Shown: positions 34,278-43,315, numbered from the stretch's first letter. The stretch: DNA of 64,000 bases from Halobacillus litoralis (GCF_020524085.2 NZ_CP129016.1:3280001-3344000); one strand, 5' to 3'. Program-made: numbers and translations. The notes: generated by a model not told the origin, from the letters alone.

Positions 34278-34631
34278 CTTGTTTTCCCCTCCATAGTTCC
34301 AGTCTTTGTGCGCAAAAAACACAAAGCACTACGTTCACAACAACGTATGATGAAAGCCTATGGATTGTTACTGTTGAGGGAAGGAGAAGGACAATGGTGT
34401 CACAAAAGAAAATCCTTTATTTTTGCAGACATTACATGATCTTCATGATTAAAAATAAAAATGAGAACGAAACATCCTGATCTTACCGCGATCGTTCTCC
34501 CCCTTCATCCTTTTTCTTTTTTTGCTCTGGTAAAGTTAAGTATTGATATTATTAGCAAAAGTAGAGGAACGGCCAAATTTTATTGTATTTCTTCTTTTTT
34601 TATATGAGCTTATTCAACTAACGCTCCCGAT
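34278..34631. other. Leader and upstream region of the LAP precursor
   Basis: Holds a leader hairpin on the minus strand (CTTTGTG/CACAAAG, 34304-34326), an inverted repeat TACGTT-6-AACGTA (34330-34347) that could be an operator, and a terminator-like GAGAACG/CGTTCTC hairpin (34463-34499) with ATTTTTATTTTT after it on the minus strand. A precursor promoter must lie here; TTGTCC with TAACAA 18 bases on is one weak candidate. No regulator gene or other gene seen. Confidence 0.4.
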
Positions 34632-35030
34632 TGCTGAAGACTCAGTTTCTAGACTTTTGTTGAGTGGATGGGGGCAGCGGGGAATAGCTCGCTTTTCGTA
34701 AGACATTCTCGAATCTACCTTCCAGTAATAAGAGCTTTTGTAGTTAAGAATCTTATACCGATGCAGATTAAGCAGGATTTCACAACACAACTAGGCAGGT
34801 TACTACAAGAGGGATTTCGAGAACCTCCTTTGGTAAAGGGGGCGGAGGGAAACGGTGAGACTCCTGTGGGAAGTGCGTGGTAGATGAGACCCCGCAGAGC
34901 GTTAGCTCGAGGAGGCTCATCACTCGCCCACGGAAAGCGAACCTTTTCCCGGAGCCCCTAAACTCCAACAAAAGTCTCGAAATCAGCTCTTACACAATCC
35001 TGCCAGTTCTTTGAAGACTCAGTTTCTAGA
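34632..35030. repeat. Dispersed palindromic repeat, copy C (interrupted)
   Basis: The left end (GAAGACTCAGTTTCTAGAC, ATGGGGGCAGCGGGGAATAG) lies at 34632-34704, then about 140 bases of other sequence, then the rest (GAAACGGTGAGACTCCTGTG, CCCCGCAGAGCGTTAGCTCG, GGAAAGCGAACCTTTTCCCG) at 34845-34998, and a further lone terminal GAAGACTCAGTTTCTAGA at about 35013-35030. It looks like one element interrupted by an insertion, or two partial copies. Confidence 0.8.
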
Positions 35031-35093
35031 TAATAAAATATCAACCAATAACTTTAACAGAGCCTTCTTATTTAAAAAGGATTATATGATTCC

Positions 35094-35732
35094 TTATTCA
35101 TCAAGCATAGATGCGGCTTTTTCAAACTCACGTTGGCTTTCTTGAACCTTTTTTTCTTTTGGAGGAAACGATTGATCAAATGCAGTGACTTCCTCATCAT
35201 CAACTTCCAGTGCATCAGAAAAAACGACATAACCGGAAATGTCCTCAAGCGCCCCTTCGTAGAGCGGCAGGACCAACAAGCCTTTATAAAACTTTCCATC
35301 AGGCATGGAGATGTTGTATTGTTTTCCACCTACAAATCCATAGGGTTCATAATGATAGGGAAACCCCAGGGTAAGGATGGCACGATATCCCTTTTCTTTC
35401 GCAGCTTGAATAGAATGAGTGATTAACTTTCTTCCAAGCCCTTTTCTATGAAATTCAGGAGAGATGAAAACAGGCCCAAAACTAATCGTTCTATATTCTT
35501 TCTGATTTTTTGAGACTATTTTTGAATGTGTATAGAAAATGGCACCGACAACCTCACCATCAACTTCGATCACAAATGAGAGGTCCTTGATAAAATCTTC
35601 ATGCTCTCTCATCTTGTGTATAATGAAATGTTCATGACATCCAGGGAAATATAAATTCCAAAAGGCTTCTCTCGCCATTTCTTCCACTCTTCTGTAATCT
35701 TGTGGATTTTCTTTTCTGATGTTCGTTTGCAT
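35094..35732 (-). CDS. GNAT N-acetyltransferase (YhbS-like)
   Basis: 212 residues. Acetyl-CoA-binding loop SPEFHRKGLGRKLITHSIQ, preceded by strand ISFGPVFI and followed by ILTLGFPYHYEPYGFVGG, the typical COG3153 arrangement in which the aromatic loop shapes the active site. N-terminal helix pair RKENPQDYRRVEEMAREAF. ATG 35732 has AGAGGAGG upstream. Substrate unknown; alone between a repeat and a membrane-protein gene. Confidence 0.88.
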   Translation of the reverse strand: MQTNIRKENPQDYRRVEEMAREAFWNLYFPGCHEHFIIHKMREHEDFIKDLSFVIEVDGEVVGAIFYTHSKIVSKNQKEYRTISFGPVFISPEFHRKGLGRKLITHSIQAAKEKGYRAILTLGFPYHYEPYGFVGGKQYNISMPDGKFYKGLLVLPLYEGALEDISGYVVFSDALEVDDEEVTAFDQSFPPKEKKVQESQREFEKAASMLDE

Positions 35733-35869
35733 ACAGATCCTCCTCTTAGAAATTCCCAACCTTCCTATGTCCAGGGATGACAATTCTCCCTTGTCTGCTG
35801 TCTTTATCTGGATGAGAACGTTTATACCATATACGTTTCATCACTCTCATCAATATAGTGCCCCTTTGT

Positions 35870-36325
35870 TTAAGTTAAATTTTTTATTCTAGCGATTTGA
35901 CCTATATTCATACCGATCCACCCGCCAAGCATAGGAAAGACATCCAATGGAAAGTCCAACCTTGCAGAACCAAAATCAATAGTAAACAAGACTACTGTGA
36001 TGCCAAGGCATAAAACAATAAGGACGGTGAACTCTATAAATTTCCTTTGTTTCCAACGTTCCTTCCCCATATTATCGATATCAAAAGCCAAGACACGTCG
36101 ATATGTCTTTGAACCTAGCACTTTCCCTGTTATTATCGTGTACAACGTATTCGCAGCAATGCCCCATAATATGACACAGAAAAAGCCAATCACAACGTTG
36201 AGCGTACCTTCATTCAGAGCATAAATAATAAAAAGTGCGAAAAACGCCAGCAATACGAGATTGGAGTGAAGCAACTGTTTCTTTTTCAATCGTTTCACTT
36301 CTTCTATATTCCATTGTGTTTCCAC
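35870..36325 (-). CDS. Hypothetical membrane protein, four helices
   Basis: 151 residues with helices near 22-41, 44-63, 98-117 and 130-147, and a positively charged middle loop with GKVLGSKTYRRVL. GTG start at 36325 with GGGGG upstream. No family recognised. It faces the acetyltransferase in the same direction with a gap of about 140 bases. Confidence 0.65.
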   Translation of the reverse strand: METQWNIEEVKRLKKKQLLHSNLVLLAFFALFIIYALNEGTLNVVIGFFCVILWGIAANTLYTIITGKVLGSKTYRRVLAFDIDNMGKERWKQRKFIEFTVLIVLCLGITVVLFTIDFGSARLDFPLDVFPMLGGWIGMNIGQIARIKNLT

Positions 36326-36379
36326 TAAACTTCCCCCTTTCCCCGGCGGCCGGAGCCATTAAACGTCTTTATTCATGTA

Positions 36380-37420
36380 TCATCGCTTAGTGAAATCTCT
36401 TTCCCAATCAAACCACCGTCCGTGGCCATCCGTTTCACCGATCGTCTCCGTCTTCAAACGGCCACTGACAACAGAATCCACATGAAGCTTTCTATCACTC
36501 ATGTTGTTGTAGATATGGTAGACCTCTCTTCTCTGTCCGATCCCGGCAACTTGACGAAGAAGCTCATCTTTTACACTTTCCGGCATCTGGTTGGCTACAT
36601 GGGTATGGAAGATACATAGAGTCGTATCCTCTGGAATTTCACCAGCGATTTCAGGAAGCATGGCGACTCCATCCCCTTCTTTTAAAACGGGCGGATAGGT
36701 TCTCAGTTGTTGGACGGCTGTTTCAAAATTCTTTCTCCGCTCCTCATGCTCCGGCCATATAAGTGCCTTCAGCCAATGAACATCCTCTTCCTTTGTTAAA
36801 TCACTGACATGTATATCGATCCCTACCCGCTTCGTTACGGAAGGCGTGTGTTTCAGTACATCAGGAGAAAGTGATCCTCTTCTTACCTTGGACGTGAGAT
36901 GAACGTACGAATCCAGGTTTCCGTAAATTTGATCGTCTCCATAGGAATAGCTGTACTGATCCCACAATAATTGCAGTCCGGCACTTGTACCGATTTCAAT
37001 GAGCGATAGAGGCTTTTTTGTTTGCTGATGAATGGAACAAAATACTGGGTAAAGGTAAGCACATCGGCGAACCTCGTTCGTTTGGACTCGTTTTGTTTTT
37101 AGCCGTTCAAGGATAGCCTCCTCATTCTCCCGACAAAACGCCTTAAAGATTGGAAAAGGATTTTCCCTCCTGTCTGGTTTATCCGTTACACTTGGATAGA
37201 AATTGGCGAGCTCATGATCCGCGCCTCTCAAGAGTAAATCGTGAACAGATGCGAAGAGAAGGTTGGGAACTGGCTGTCCTTCTCTTACTGAAAGACAAAG
37301 TTGTAATAAATACTCGTCATCAGCGATTTGTAAAGACAGCCGTTCATAAAGGTCACTGGACCCTGCACACTCTTCCTTTGCAAAAACATTAAATATTCGA
37401 GCCATGTTTTTTGTATCCAT
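36380..37420 (-). CDS. DUF2332 family protein
   Basis: 346 residues, soluble. Family marks: NPFPIFKAFCRENEEAILER, SLIEIGTSAGLQLLWDQYSY, then VGIDIHVSDL, a stretch ALIWPEHEERRKNF, and FHTHVANQMP near the end. The middle GTSAGL resembles a methyltransferase-like nucleotide loop, but the activity of the family is not known. GGGAGG precedes the ATG. Stands alone. Confidence 0.88.
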   Translation of the reverse strand: MDTKNMARIFNVFAKEECAGSSDLYERLSLQIADDEYLLQLCLSVREGQPVPNLLFASVHDLLLRGADHELANFYPSVTDKPDRRENPFPIFKAFCRENEEAILERLKTKRVQTNEVRRCAYLYPVFCSIHQQTKKPLSLIEIGTSAGLQLLWDQYSYSYGDDQIYGNLDSYVHLTSKVRRGSLSPDVLKHTPSVTKRVGIDIHVSDLTKEEDVHWLKALIWPEHEERRKNFETAVQQLRTYPPVLKEGDGVAMLPEIAGEIPEDTTLCIFHTHVANQMPESVKDELLRQVAGIGQRREVYHIYNNMSDRKLHVDSVVSGRLKTETIGETDGHGRWFDWERDFTKR

Positions 37421-37563
37421 ACGTTTTCCTCCCGTCCTTAACTTCCATTATGTACACGTGCACATCCTAATTATGGAAAACATTCTCTACCAAAACATAA
37501 CATACCCCTGCTCCCTCTCAAAGAACTACGAGTATGAGAGTCCAAGACCTTCCAATAGTTCTT

Positions 37564-37597
37564 AAAAAAAAGCCTTGAGGGGATCCTCCAAGCTTTG
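37564..37597 (-). terminator. Terminator of the siderophore-type ATPase gene
   Basis: AAGCTTGGAGG / CCTCAAGGCTT with G-U pairs, followed by eight T on the minus strand, right after the stop codon. Confidence 0.8.
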
Positions 37598-37600
37598 CGT

Positions 37601-38431
37601 TCAGCCATATATACTGACGGGTTTTTGCTGTGTTGATTCGTTTTCCTTCCCGATCAAATCATACGTGATCAACGCCGGTCGATGGGTGCGGGGATCCGTG
37701 ACAATCGCCGCATCAATGTTAAAAACACGTCTCAGGACAGCAGAAGTCATCACTTCATGTGCCGTTCCTTCCTTAATGATCTTCCCGCCATTCAAGGCTA
37801 CCAAATGGTCAGCGAAACGGGCGGCATGGTTCAAATCGTGTAACACCATGACGATGGTACGGCCTTCTTCTTTGTTCAACTTTTCCAAAAGGGTGAGGAC
37901 TTCAAGCTGGTGTGCAAGGTCCAGGTAGGTGGTCGGTTCATCCAGCAGCAGGAGGTCCGTCCCCTGAGCTAAGGCCATTGCAATCCACACTTTTTGACGC
38001 TGGCCGCCGGATAAGGCATCAATTTGACGTTCTGAAAATTGCTGAACACCCGTTACTTCAAGTGCCCATCCGATGATGTCACGATCTTCATCCGTCAATT
38101 TACCGAATCCGCGTTGATGTGGAAAACGTCCATAAGAAACAAGCTCATAGACCGTCAAGCCGCTCGGTGCCTGTGGGGTTTGGGGAAGAACCGCCATTTT
38201 CTTGGCGATTTCTTTCGTCGATTCTTTATGAATCGCTTTTCCATCCAAATAGACGACTCCGGACTTCGGTTCAAGCAAGCGCGACATCGTTTTCAAAATC
38301 GTCGATTTACCGCAGCCGTTCGGTCCGATGATCGTCGTGATTTCTCCTTCAGGGATATGCAAGTTCAAATCTTCGACAATCTTCACTTCACCATAGGCAA
38401 TGCCTAAGTCCTGCATGGACATTCTCACCAT
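37601..38431 (-). CDS. Iron-siderophore ABC transporter ATP-binding protein (FecE/YusV-like)
   Basis: 276 residues: Walker A GPNGCGKST, signature DALSGGQRQKVWIAMALAQG, Walker B LLLLDEPTTYLDLAHQLE, and the switch His in VMVLHDLNHA, all of the FecE/FhuC type. No permease or binding protein is adjacent. In B. subtilis YusV is such a separate ATPase shared by several siderophore importers; this is likely its counterpart. ATG 38431 has AGGTG 7 bases upstream. A Fur-like box lies about 58 bases above the start. Confidence 0.9.
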   Translation of the reverse strand: MVRMSMQDLGIAYGEVKIVEDLNLHIPEGEITTIIGPNGCGKSTILKTMSRLLEPKSGVVYLDGKAIHKESTKEIAKKMAVLPQTPQAPSGLTVYELVSYGRFPHQRGFGKLTDEDRDIIGWALEVTGVQQFSERQIDALSGGQRQKVWIAMALAQGTDLLLLDEPTTYLDLAHQLEVLTLLEKLNKEEGRTIVMVLHDLNHAARFADHLVALNGGKIIKEGTAHEVMTSAVLRRVFNIDAAIVTDPRTHRPALITYDLIGKENESTQQKPVSIYG

Positions 38432-38488
38432 TGTTGTGCACCTCACCTTTTCGATTTCCAAACATTATATCCGTTCATATGTAGATAG

Positions 38489-38503
38489 TAATAATCATTC
38501 TCA
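38489..38503 (-). promoter_or_regulatory. Fur box upstream of the siderophore-type ATPase
   Basis: Minus-strand TGAGAATGATTATTA matches the 7-1-7 Fur/PerR consensus TGATAATNATTATCA at 13 of 15 positions. The site supports iron-repressed expression of the ATPase. Confidence 0.75.
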
Positions 38504-38597
38504 ATTAATCGTATACGGAAAACGTTTTTTCGTCAAGGAAGAGTACGTAAAAAAGAAGCCCTTTGAAGTAGGACTTCTATCGGCATAGCTCTTATAG

Positions 38598-38627
38598 CTG
38601 TGTCTCAATAATTTCTTTGAGACACAG
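38598..38627 (-). terminator. Hairpin at the end of the small acidic gene
   Basis: CTGTGTCTCAA / TTGAGACACAG, an 11-bp perfect stem with an 8-base loop that covers the stop codon of the gene at 38605. No T-run follows, so it is a weak terminator or a stabilising hairpin. Confidence 0.5.
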
Positions 38628-38823
38628 AAAAATATTGAAACCAGAATCGAAATTCATCAAAAAATACTTGGGGTGATAATTCGATGTTGTTGAAGAAATT
38701 CTCCAACTGCTCTTCCTCCACTTCATCGAACAGCCCTGTTACGTATAATGGCGTTTTAAAACGGGTGTACATCTCTCCATGTCCATAACTTTCAAAAACA
38801 TCTCTCATTTGCTCATCCGTCAT
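38605..38823 (-). CDS. Small acidic hypothetical protein
   Basis: 72 residues, soluble and acidic (LFDEVEEEQLENFFNNIELS), aromatic-rich at the end (FFDEFRFWFQYFSV). AAAGGAG lies 9 bases before the ATG at 38823. I do not recognise it; placed between the Fur-regulated ATPase and a repeat copy. Confidence 0.6.
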   Translation of the reverse strand: MTDEQMRDVFESYGHGEMYTRFKTPLYVTGLFDEVEEEQLENFFNNIELSPQVFFDEFRFWFQYFSVSQRNY

Positions 38824-38919
38824 AAGCGCACACTCCTTTTCACTAGGGTGGCACGATTTCTCCATTCATATTCCATTTCCCTTATAAGCTCTTCACCAAT
38901 ATGGCAGTATTGCGGAAGA

Positions 38920-39126
38920 ATCAGTTTCGAGACGTTTATTGAGTGGATGGGGACTTCGGGGAATAGTTCGCTTTCCGTGGGAGCGCGGTGAGCCTCCTAT
39001 GGGGTGTGCGGGACAGCTGAGACCCCACAGAGCGAAGCTCGAGGAGGCTCAGCGCCCGCCCCATGGAAAGCGAACCTTTTCCCGTAGCCCCTAATCTTCT
39101 ACAAACACCTCGAAACTAAGTCTTCT
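38920..39126. repeat. Dispersed palindromic repeat, copy D (full length)
   Basis: The most complete copy, about 207 bases: GGAAGAATCAGTTTCGAGAC at the left, CTATGGGGTGTGCGGGACAG and CAGAGCGAAGCTCGAGGAGG in the middle, and CCTCGAAACTAAGTCTTC at the right. The ends are inverted repeats of each other and the inside forms nested hairpins (CTTTCCGTGGG..CCATGGAAAG; GAGCCTCCTATGG.. CGAGGAGGCTC). Confidence 0.9.
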
Positions 39127-39197
39127 ACAAAAGGGAGCTTATTTGGGAGATTGGGACGTTATAATGGTAGAAAAGATAGTGGAAAGGAGTGGTGAGG

Positions 39198-39677
39198 GTG
39201 CCTTTGATTATTCATCGGACATATATAGAAGCACCTACGCATGTGTGCTTCGATCTCGCGAGGAATGTGGATGTCCACACACAAACCACCAGCAAAACTA
39301 ATGAAAAAGCGGTGGCTGGAGTGACGGAAGGTTGGATGGAAGAAGGAGATGAAGTGACTTGGGAAGCGACACACTTCGGCATCCGGCAACGACTGACAGC
39401 CCGGATCACAGAAATGGACCGCCCGCATCGTTTTGTCGATGTCATGGTCAAAGGGGCTTCCCATTCCTTTACCCATACTCATGAGTTTTTCGAAAAAGTA
39501 GGGGGCACAGTGATGGTGGATACGTTCGCCTATCAATCACCACTCGGTCCCCTCGGTATTATGGCCGACCGCCTTTTTCTGGAGAAGTACATGAAAGGCT
39601 TTATCGAACTTCGTGCCAACGAACTAAAGAAGATGGCGGAAAACGAAAAAGACCCAGAGTTAAACTCTGAGCCTTAA
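39198..39677 (+). CDS. SRPBCC-family ligand-binding protein
   Basis: 159 residues with the START/Bet v1-like fold: an N-terminal strand IIHRTYIEAPTHVCFDLARN, central strands VTWEATHFGIRQRLTARI and FVDVMVKGASHSFTHTHEF, and a long C-terminal helix. Such proteins bind hydrophobic molecules; many are cell-wall or polyketide-cyclase-like in name only. I start at GTG 39198 because AAAGGAG is 8 bases upstream; earlier GTGs at 39189 and 39192 overlap that site. It runs head-on into the penicillin acylase gene with only 4 bases between. Confidence 0.82.
   Translation: MPLIIHRTYIEAPTHVCFDLARNVDVHTQTTSKTNEKAVAGVTEGWMEEGDEVTWEATHFGIRQRLTARITEMDRPHRFVDVMVKGASHSFTHTHEFFEKVGGTVMVDTFAYQSPLGPLGIMADRLFLEKYMKGFIELRANELKKMAENEKDPELNSEP
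39650..39669 (-). terminator. Minus-strand terminator inside the end of the SRPBCC gene
   Basis: CAGAGTT-A-AACTCTG (39655-39669), followed on the minus strand by GGTCTTTTTCGTTTT. It would stop transcription from the penicillin acylase gene within the 3' codons of its neighbour. Confidence 0.55.
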
Positions 39678-39681
39678 GTCA

Positions 39682-42036
39682 TTATGGCGTGAGGGTCAGA
39701 ACCTCGCCGTCCACTTCATCTGTGGACGTGCGGTGGTACTCCCCTTCCACCCAATCCTCGAGTTGATCATGGTACCAGTCACTTCTGAAATGACCGGATT
39801 GTCCAGGTCCGACGACATGATACGCTTCGGTCGTGTCATCCATGTCGATGACAAAACGCCATGATGCTCCGTGATTGACGAGACCTTTGCTATTGAAACC
39901 AGCGGCCCTTACTGTCACTCGGCTGCCACTAACGGGACGAGGATCGCCTGGATTCAGGAATCGTTCCAGGAATCCGATGCTTGAAAGCGGATGGGTGAAT
40001 TCAACTGCATGCGCATCTCCCCACGCCCATTCAGAAGGATTTTCTCCAAACTCCTCCTTCCCCTCATTCATCGTCGCTTGAAAAGCCTCGGTAATCACCG
40101 ATTCCATACCTCCCGCTTTTTGCATCCAGCGGGACTCCTCTCCCATCCGCAGCAATTCATCCGTCGTTTGTCCGGAGCCTTCGAAAAATTGTTGTATGTC
40201 TCCGGACAGATCAACATTGTAAAGTTCATCCTGAATGTTCGCCATCCAGCGGTGGAAGATCAACGGCTGCGCCAGGGCTCGATCATCCTCCTTGTTCCAT
40301 TCTTCCATCAGCGCGATGGCTTCTTTTTCCATAGAAGTGACGGGGGCAACATAATCAAGCAATAGAGGCAGGAACTCTTCTGCCTGGAGGTTTTTCACAT
40401 CCATCTGCATCGCTTGGAATTGCTCCGGAGTCAGCTCATTCTCTCCTTCGAGCATCTCACTGATCCGCGCATAACGATAAGGCTGCGCCCAATTGTGGCT
40501 GATATGGTAATGGTAGTCCTCGGTCGTAATTTTGTTGTTCGCTGTTGCAATGAATCCTTCCTCCGGGTTGACCACTCGCGGCAGCTCATCAAACGGAACG
40601 AATCCCTGCCACTCATCCTCAGACTCCCAACCCCGCATCGGGAGCAGCGCATCATCCGGCTCATTGTAGATTGGCACCTGACCATTTGCCTTATAAGCAA
40701 TCGTTCCATCTTTACTTGCAAAAACAAAGTTCTGTGCCGGTGCAAGGAATTTTTCCAATCCTTTTTCAAACGAGTTCCAATTATCCGCGCGGTTCATTTC
40801 AAGTACCGCTTCCAGTTCAGTCGTCGCATCCAGGGCGGTCCATCGTAAGGAGAGCAGCGTATCTTTTCCGGACTCTCCTGCATAATCGCTGATGACAGGA
40901 CCGTGGCGGGTCTCCACGACCTCAAGTTCCACAGGATCCCCGTCTTTCACATCAATGGTTTCTGTGAAAACATCCGCCTCTTCCCATTCGTCTTCGTATA
41001 AAAATTGATTCGGATTATCGGGATTCCGTTTTTCTAAGTACAGCTGCTGCACGTCGGGGCCAACGTTCGTCACACCCCAGGCAATGTTGTCGTTATGTCC
41101 GAGGATGATGCCAGGGATGCCTGCGAAAATCACACCGGAAACGTTGTAACCAGGCGCTTCCAAATGCATCTGATACCAGATCGACGGAGTGGCCATTCCG
41201 AGGTGCGGGTCGTCGGCAAGCATAGGAGACCCTGAAGCCGTCCGATCTCCGCTCACGACCCAGTTGTTGCTGCCATTGAACTCGTTCGGAATGATGACAT
41301 GGGCAAAGCTTTTTTCAATATCGACGGCGTCTGCTTCTGCAAGAACCGTCGGGGCCTCATCAGGATAGGTTGGAAAAAGTTCATACGCTTCTTCCTCGCT
41401 GAAATTCTGCAGCAAGTAATAGTTGAACGCCTGACGCTCCCAGTGGCCGCCAAGGTCGAACGCCATGTATTTTCCGATGGTTAATGAATCGAGCGGTGTC
41501 CACGGTTCAGGGTCGATATTCATCATCGCAAACTCCGGAGGCAGCGGTTCGCTTTCCATGAACGCATTGACTCCCTCCGCAAAGGCCTCCAGCCGTTCGG
41601 TGGCTTCGTCTGAATAAACCGCCAGTGATTTTTCGGCTGCCCGCCTTAAGCCCAGCGTCCGGAAATACCGGTCCTGATCGACCGTCGCTTCCCCGACCAC
41701 TTCACTCAACCTTCCTGATGCCTGCCTGCGCGCAAGCTCCATCTGAAAAAGCCGGTCCTGTGCCTGGACATAGCCTTGGGCACGGAAGACATCCAGTTCG
41801 TTTTCAGCCTGGATGTGAGGCACCCCCTGTTCATCCCTCGTCACGGTCACGGAAGCTTCCAGTCCAGATAGCGATGCCTCGCCGTCGGTCTCAGGCAGGC
41901 TCCGTAACGTGTAAGCGTTTACAAAAATCACAGCACTGACTACCAATAAAACGATGATTCCAAGCGTAAGCCAGGTCGCTTTTTTCCACCGTGACCGCTT
42001 CTTTTTTTGTGGATCGATTTGTCTAGCTGTCTCCAT
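39682..42036 (-). CDS. Penicillin acylase family protein (N-terminal nucleophile hydrolase)
   Basis: 784 residues. N-terminal membrane anchor (ATWLTLGIIVLLVVSAVIFV), an alpha part with GVPHIQAENELDVFRAQGYV, the autoprocessing site before Ser in EFNGSNNWVVSG (the Ser becomes the N-terminal nucleophile after self-cleavage), then LADDPHLG, IPGIILGHNDNIAWGVTNVG and a late conserved ASWRFVIDM. Probably acts outside the membrane on acyl-amides such as acyl-homoserine lactones or beta-lactam side chains; substrate not given by sequence. AGGAGG precedes the ATG at 42036. Confidence 0.93.
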   Translation of the reverse strand: METARQIDPQKKKRSRWKKATWLTLGIIVLLVVSAVIFVNAYTLRSLPETDGEASLSGLEASVTVTRDEQGVPHIQAENELDVFRAQGYVQAQDRLFQMELARRQASGRLSEVVGEATVDQDRYFRTLGLRRAAEKSLAVYSDEATERLEAFAEGVNAFMESEPLPPEFAMMNIDPEPWTPLDSLTIGKYMAFDLGGHWERQAFNYYLLQNFSEEEAYELFPTYPDEAPTVLAEADAVDIEKSFAHVIIPNEFNGSNNWVVSGDRTASGSPMLADDPHLGMATPSIWYQMHLEAPGYNVSGVIFAGIPGIILGHNDNIAWGVTNVGPDVQQLYLEKRNPDNPNQFLYEDEWEEADVFTETIDVKDGDPVELEVVETRHGPVISDYAGESGKDTLLSLRWTALDATTELEAVLEMNRADNWNSFEKGLEKFLAPAQNFVFASKDGTIAYKANGQVPIYNEPDDALLPMRGWESEDEWQGFVPFDELPRVVNPEEGFIATANNKITTEDYHYHISHNWAQPYRYARISEMLEGENELTPEQFQAMQMDVKNLQAEEFLPLLLDYVAPVTSMEKEAIALMEEWNKEDDRALAQPLIFHRWMANIQDELYNVDLSGDIQQFFEGSGQTTDELLRMGEESRWMQKAGGMESVITEAFQATMNEGKEEFGENPSEWAWGDAHAVEFTHPLSSIGFLERFLNPGDPRPVSGSRVTVRAAGFNSKGLVNHGASWRFVIDMDDTTEAYHVVGPGQSGHFRSDWYHDQLEDWVEGEYHRTSTDEVDGEVLTLTP

Positions 42037-42086
42037 TCCCCTACCTCCTGAACTTTTCTCCATTATATCTCATTTTCGAGAAAATA

Positions 42087-42112
42087 GATTAAAGAATTTC
42101 CGAAACGGGTAT
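42087..42112 (+). promoter_or_regulatory. Sigma-B-type promoter of yhdN
   Basis: GATTAA (42087-42092), 14-base spacer and GGGTAT (42107-42112), close to the sigma-B consensus GTTTAA-N12-15-GGGTAT, 33 bases before the ATG. In B. subtilis this gene (GS69) is sigma-B-dependent, which supports it. Confidence 0.6.
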
Positions 42113-42145
42113 GGAACGAATGTGCTTGACTTTGGAGGTGTAATA

Positions 42146-43150
42146 ATGGAAAAAATCAAAATTAGTGATACATCCATGGAAGCGAGCCGCATCGGCCTTG
42201 GCACATGGGCGATTGGCGGCTGGATGTGGGGAGGGACGGATGAAGAACAATCCGTAAAAACCATCCACTCCGCGCTTGACCAGGGCATCAACTTGATCGA
42301 TACCGCACCTGCTTATGGGTTCGGACGCTCAGAAGAAATCATCGGAAAAGCGGTTGAACAATATGGCCGACGCGAAGACCTTCTGCTTGCGACGAAAGCT
42401 GGCATTGACTGGAACGAAGACTCTGTTTTCCGTAATGACAGCAAAGAGCGCATCCATAAAGAAGTCGAAGATTCACTGAAACGCTTAAAAACCGATTACA
42501 TCGATATTTATCAGGTTCACTGGCCCGACCCGATCACACCGATCCACGAAACAGCGGAAGCTCTGTCCTATCTGTACAAACAAGGAAAAATTCGCGCGAT
42601 CGGGGTCAGCAACTTTTCACCAAAACAGATGGATACTTTCCGTGAAGCAGCACCGCTACACACGCTGCAACCCCCTTACAATCTGTTCGAAAGGGAAATC
42701 GAGTCGAAAACCCTGCCTTATGTCCAGGACCATAACATTACGACCATCTCTTACGGTTCTTTATGCCGTGGACTATTATCTGGGAAAATGTCTACGAAAC
42801 GTGAGTTTGAAGGCGATGATTTGAGAAACAATGATCCGAAATTCCAACAGCCACGCTTCAAACAATACTTGAATGCCGTCAACGAATTGGAACAGCTCGC
42901 TGAAAACCGTTTTGGCAAGAGCGTGCTTCAGCTCGCCATCCGATGGGTACTTGATCAGCTAGGGTCCGGCATCGCCCTTATGGGAGGCCGTCGTCCGGAT
43001 CAGCTCAATCCGATCAACGGTGTCGACAGCTTTACGATTGATGAAGAAACGAAACGTGACATTGATGAAATTCTGCTGAAACACGTCAGTGATCCGGTTG
43101 GACCGGAGTTCATGGCTCCCCCTGACCGTCAAGAATTAGGATTGAAATAA
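42146..43150 (+). CDS. yhdN: Aldo/keto reductase, general stress protein GS69-like
   Basis: 334-residue NADPH-dependent reductase of the AKR11 type. The sequence tracks B. subtilis YhdN closely: ASRIGLGTWAIGGWMWGGTD, IDTAPAYGFGRSEEI (catalytic Asp and Tyr), ATKAGIDW, YQVHWPDP, GVSNFSPKQMDTF, YGSLCRGLLSGKM and the end SDPVGPEFMAPP. GGAGG lies 8 bases upstream of ATG 42146; the frame is open further up but that part overlaps the neighbour gene. A sigma-B-like promoter is in place. Confidence 0.95.
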   Translation: MEKIKISDTSMEASRIGLGTWAIGGWMWGGTDEEQSVKTIHSALDQGINLIDTAPAYGFGRSEEIIGKAVEQYGRREDLLLATKAGIDWNEDSVFRNDSKERIHKEVEDSLKRLKTDYIDIYQVHWPDPITPIHETAEALSYLYKQGKIRAIGVSNFSPKQMDTFREAAPLHTLQPPYNLFEREIESKTLPYVQDHNITTISYGSLCRGLLSGKMSTKREFEGDDLRNNDPKFQQPRFKQYLNAVNELEQLAENRFGKSVLQLAIRWVLDQLGSGIALMGGRRPDQLNPINGVDSFTIDEETKRDIDEILLKHVSDPVGPEFMAPPDRQELGLK

Positions 43151-43160
43151 AAAAGATGGG

Positions 43161-43190
43161 CGGACCCTCTTGTATGAGGGTCCGTTTTTA
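43161..43190 (+). terminator. Terminator of yhdN
   Basis: CGGACCCTC / GAGGGTCCG with a 6-base loop, then TTTTTA. Confidence 0.9.
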
Positions 43191-43315
43191 CGTGAGAGGA
43201 TATGGATGATCAGTTAAAATAGAAAAAACGTTGACCGAATCCACAAAAGTTTAGAAACTTTTATTCTCGTCAATCGTATTAAAGAAAGAATCAGAAACTC
43301 AGGAGGTACATGCTT

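Noticed and set aside
34668..34971. Small open frames on both strands over repeat copy C
   Set aside because: They coincide with the repeat and have no start signals.
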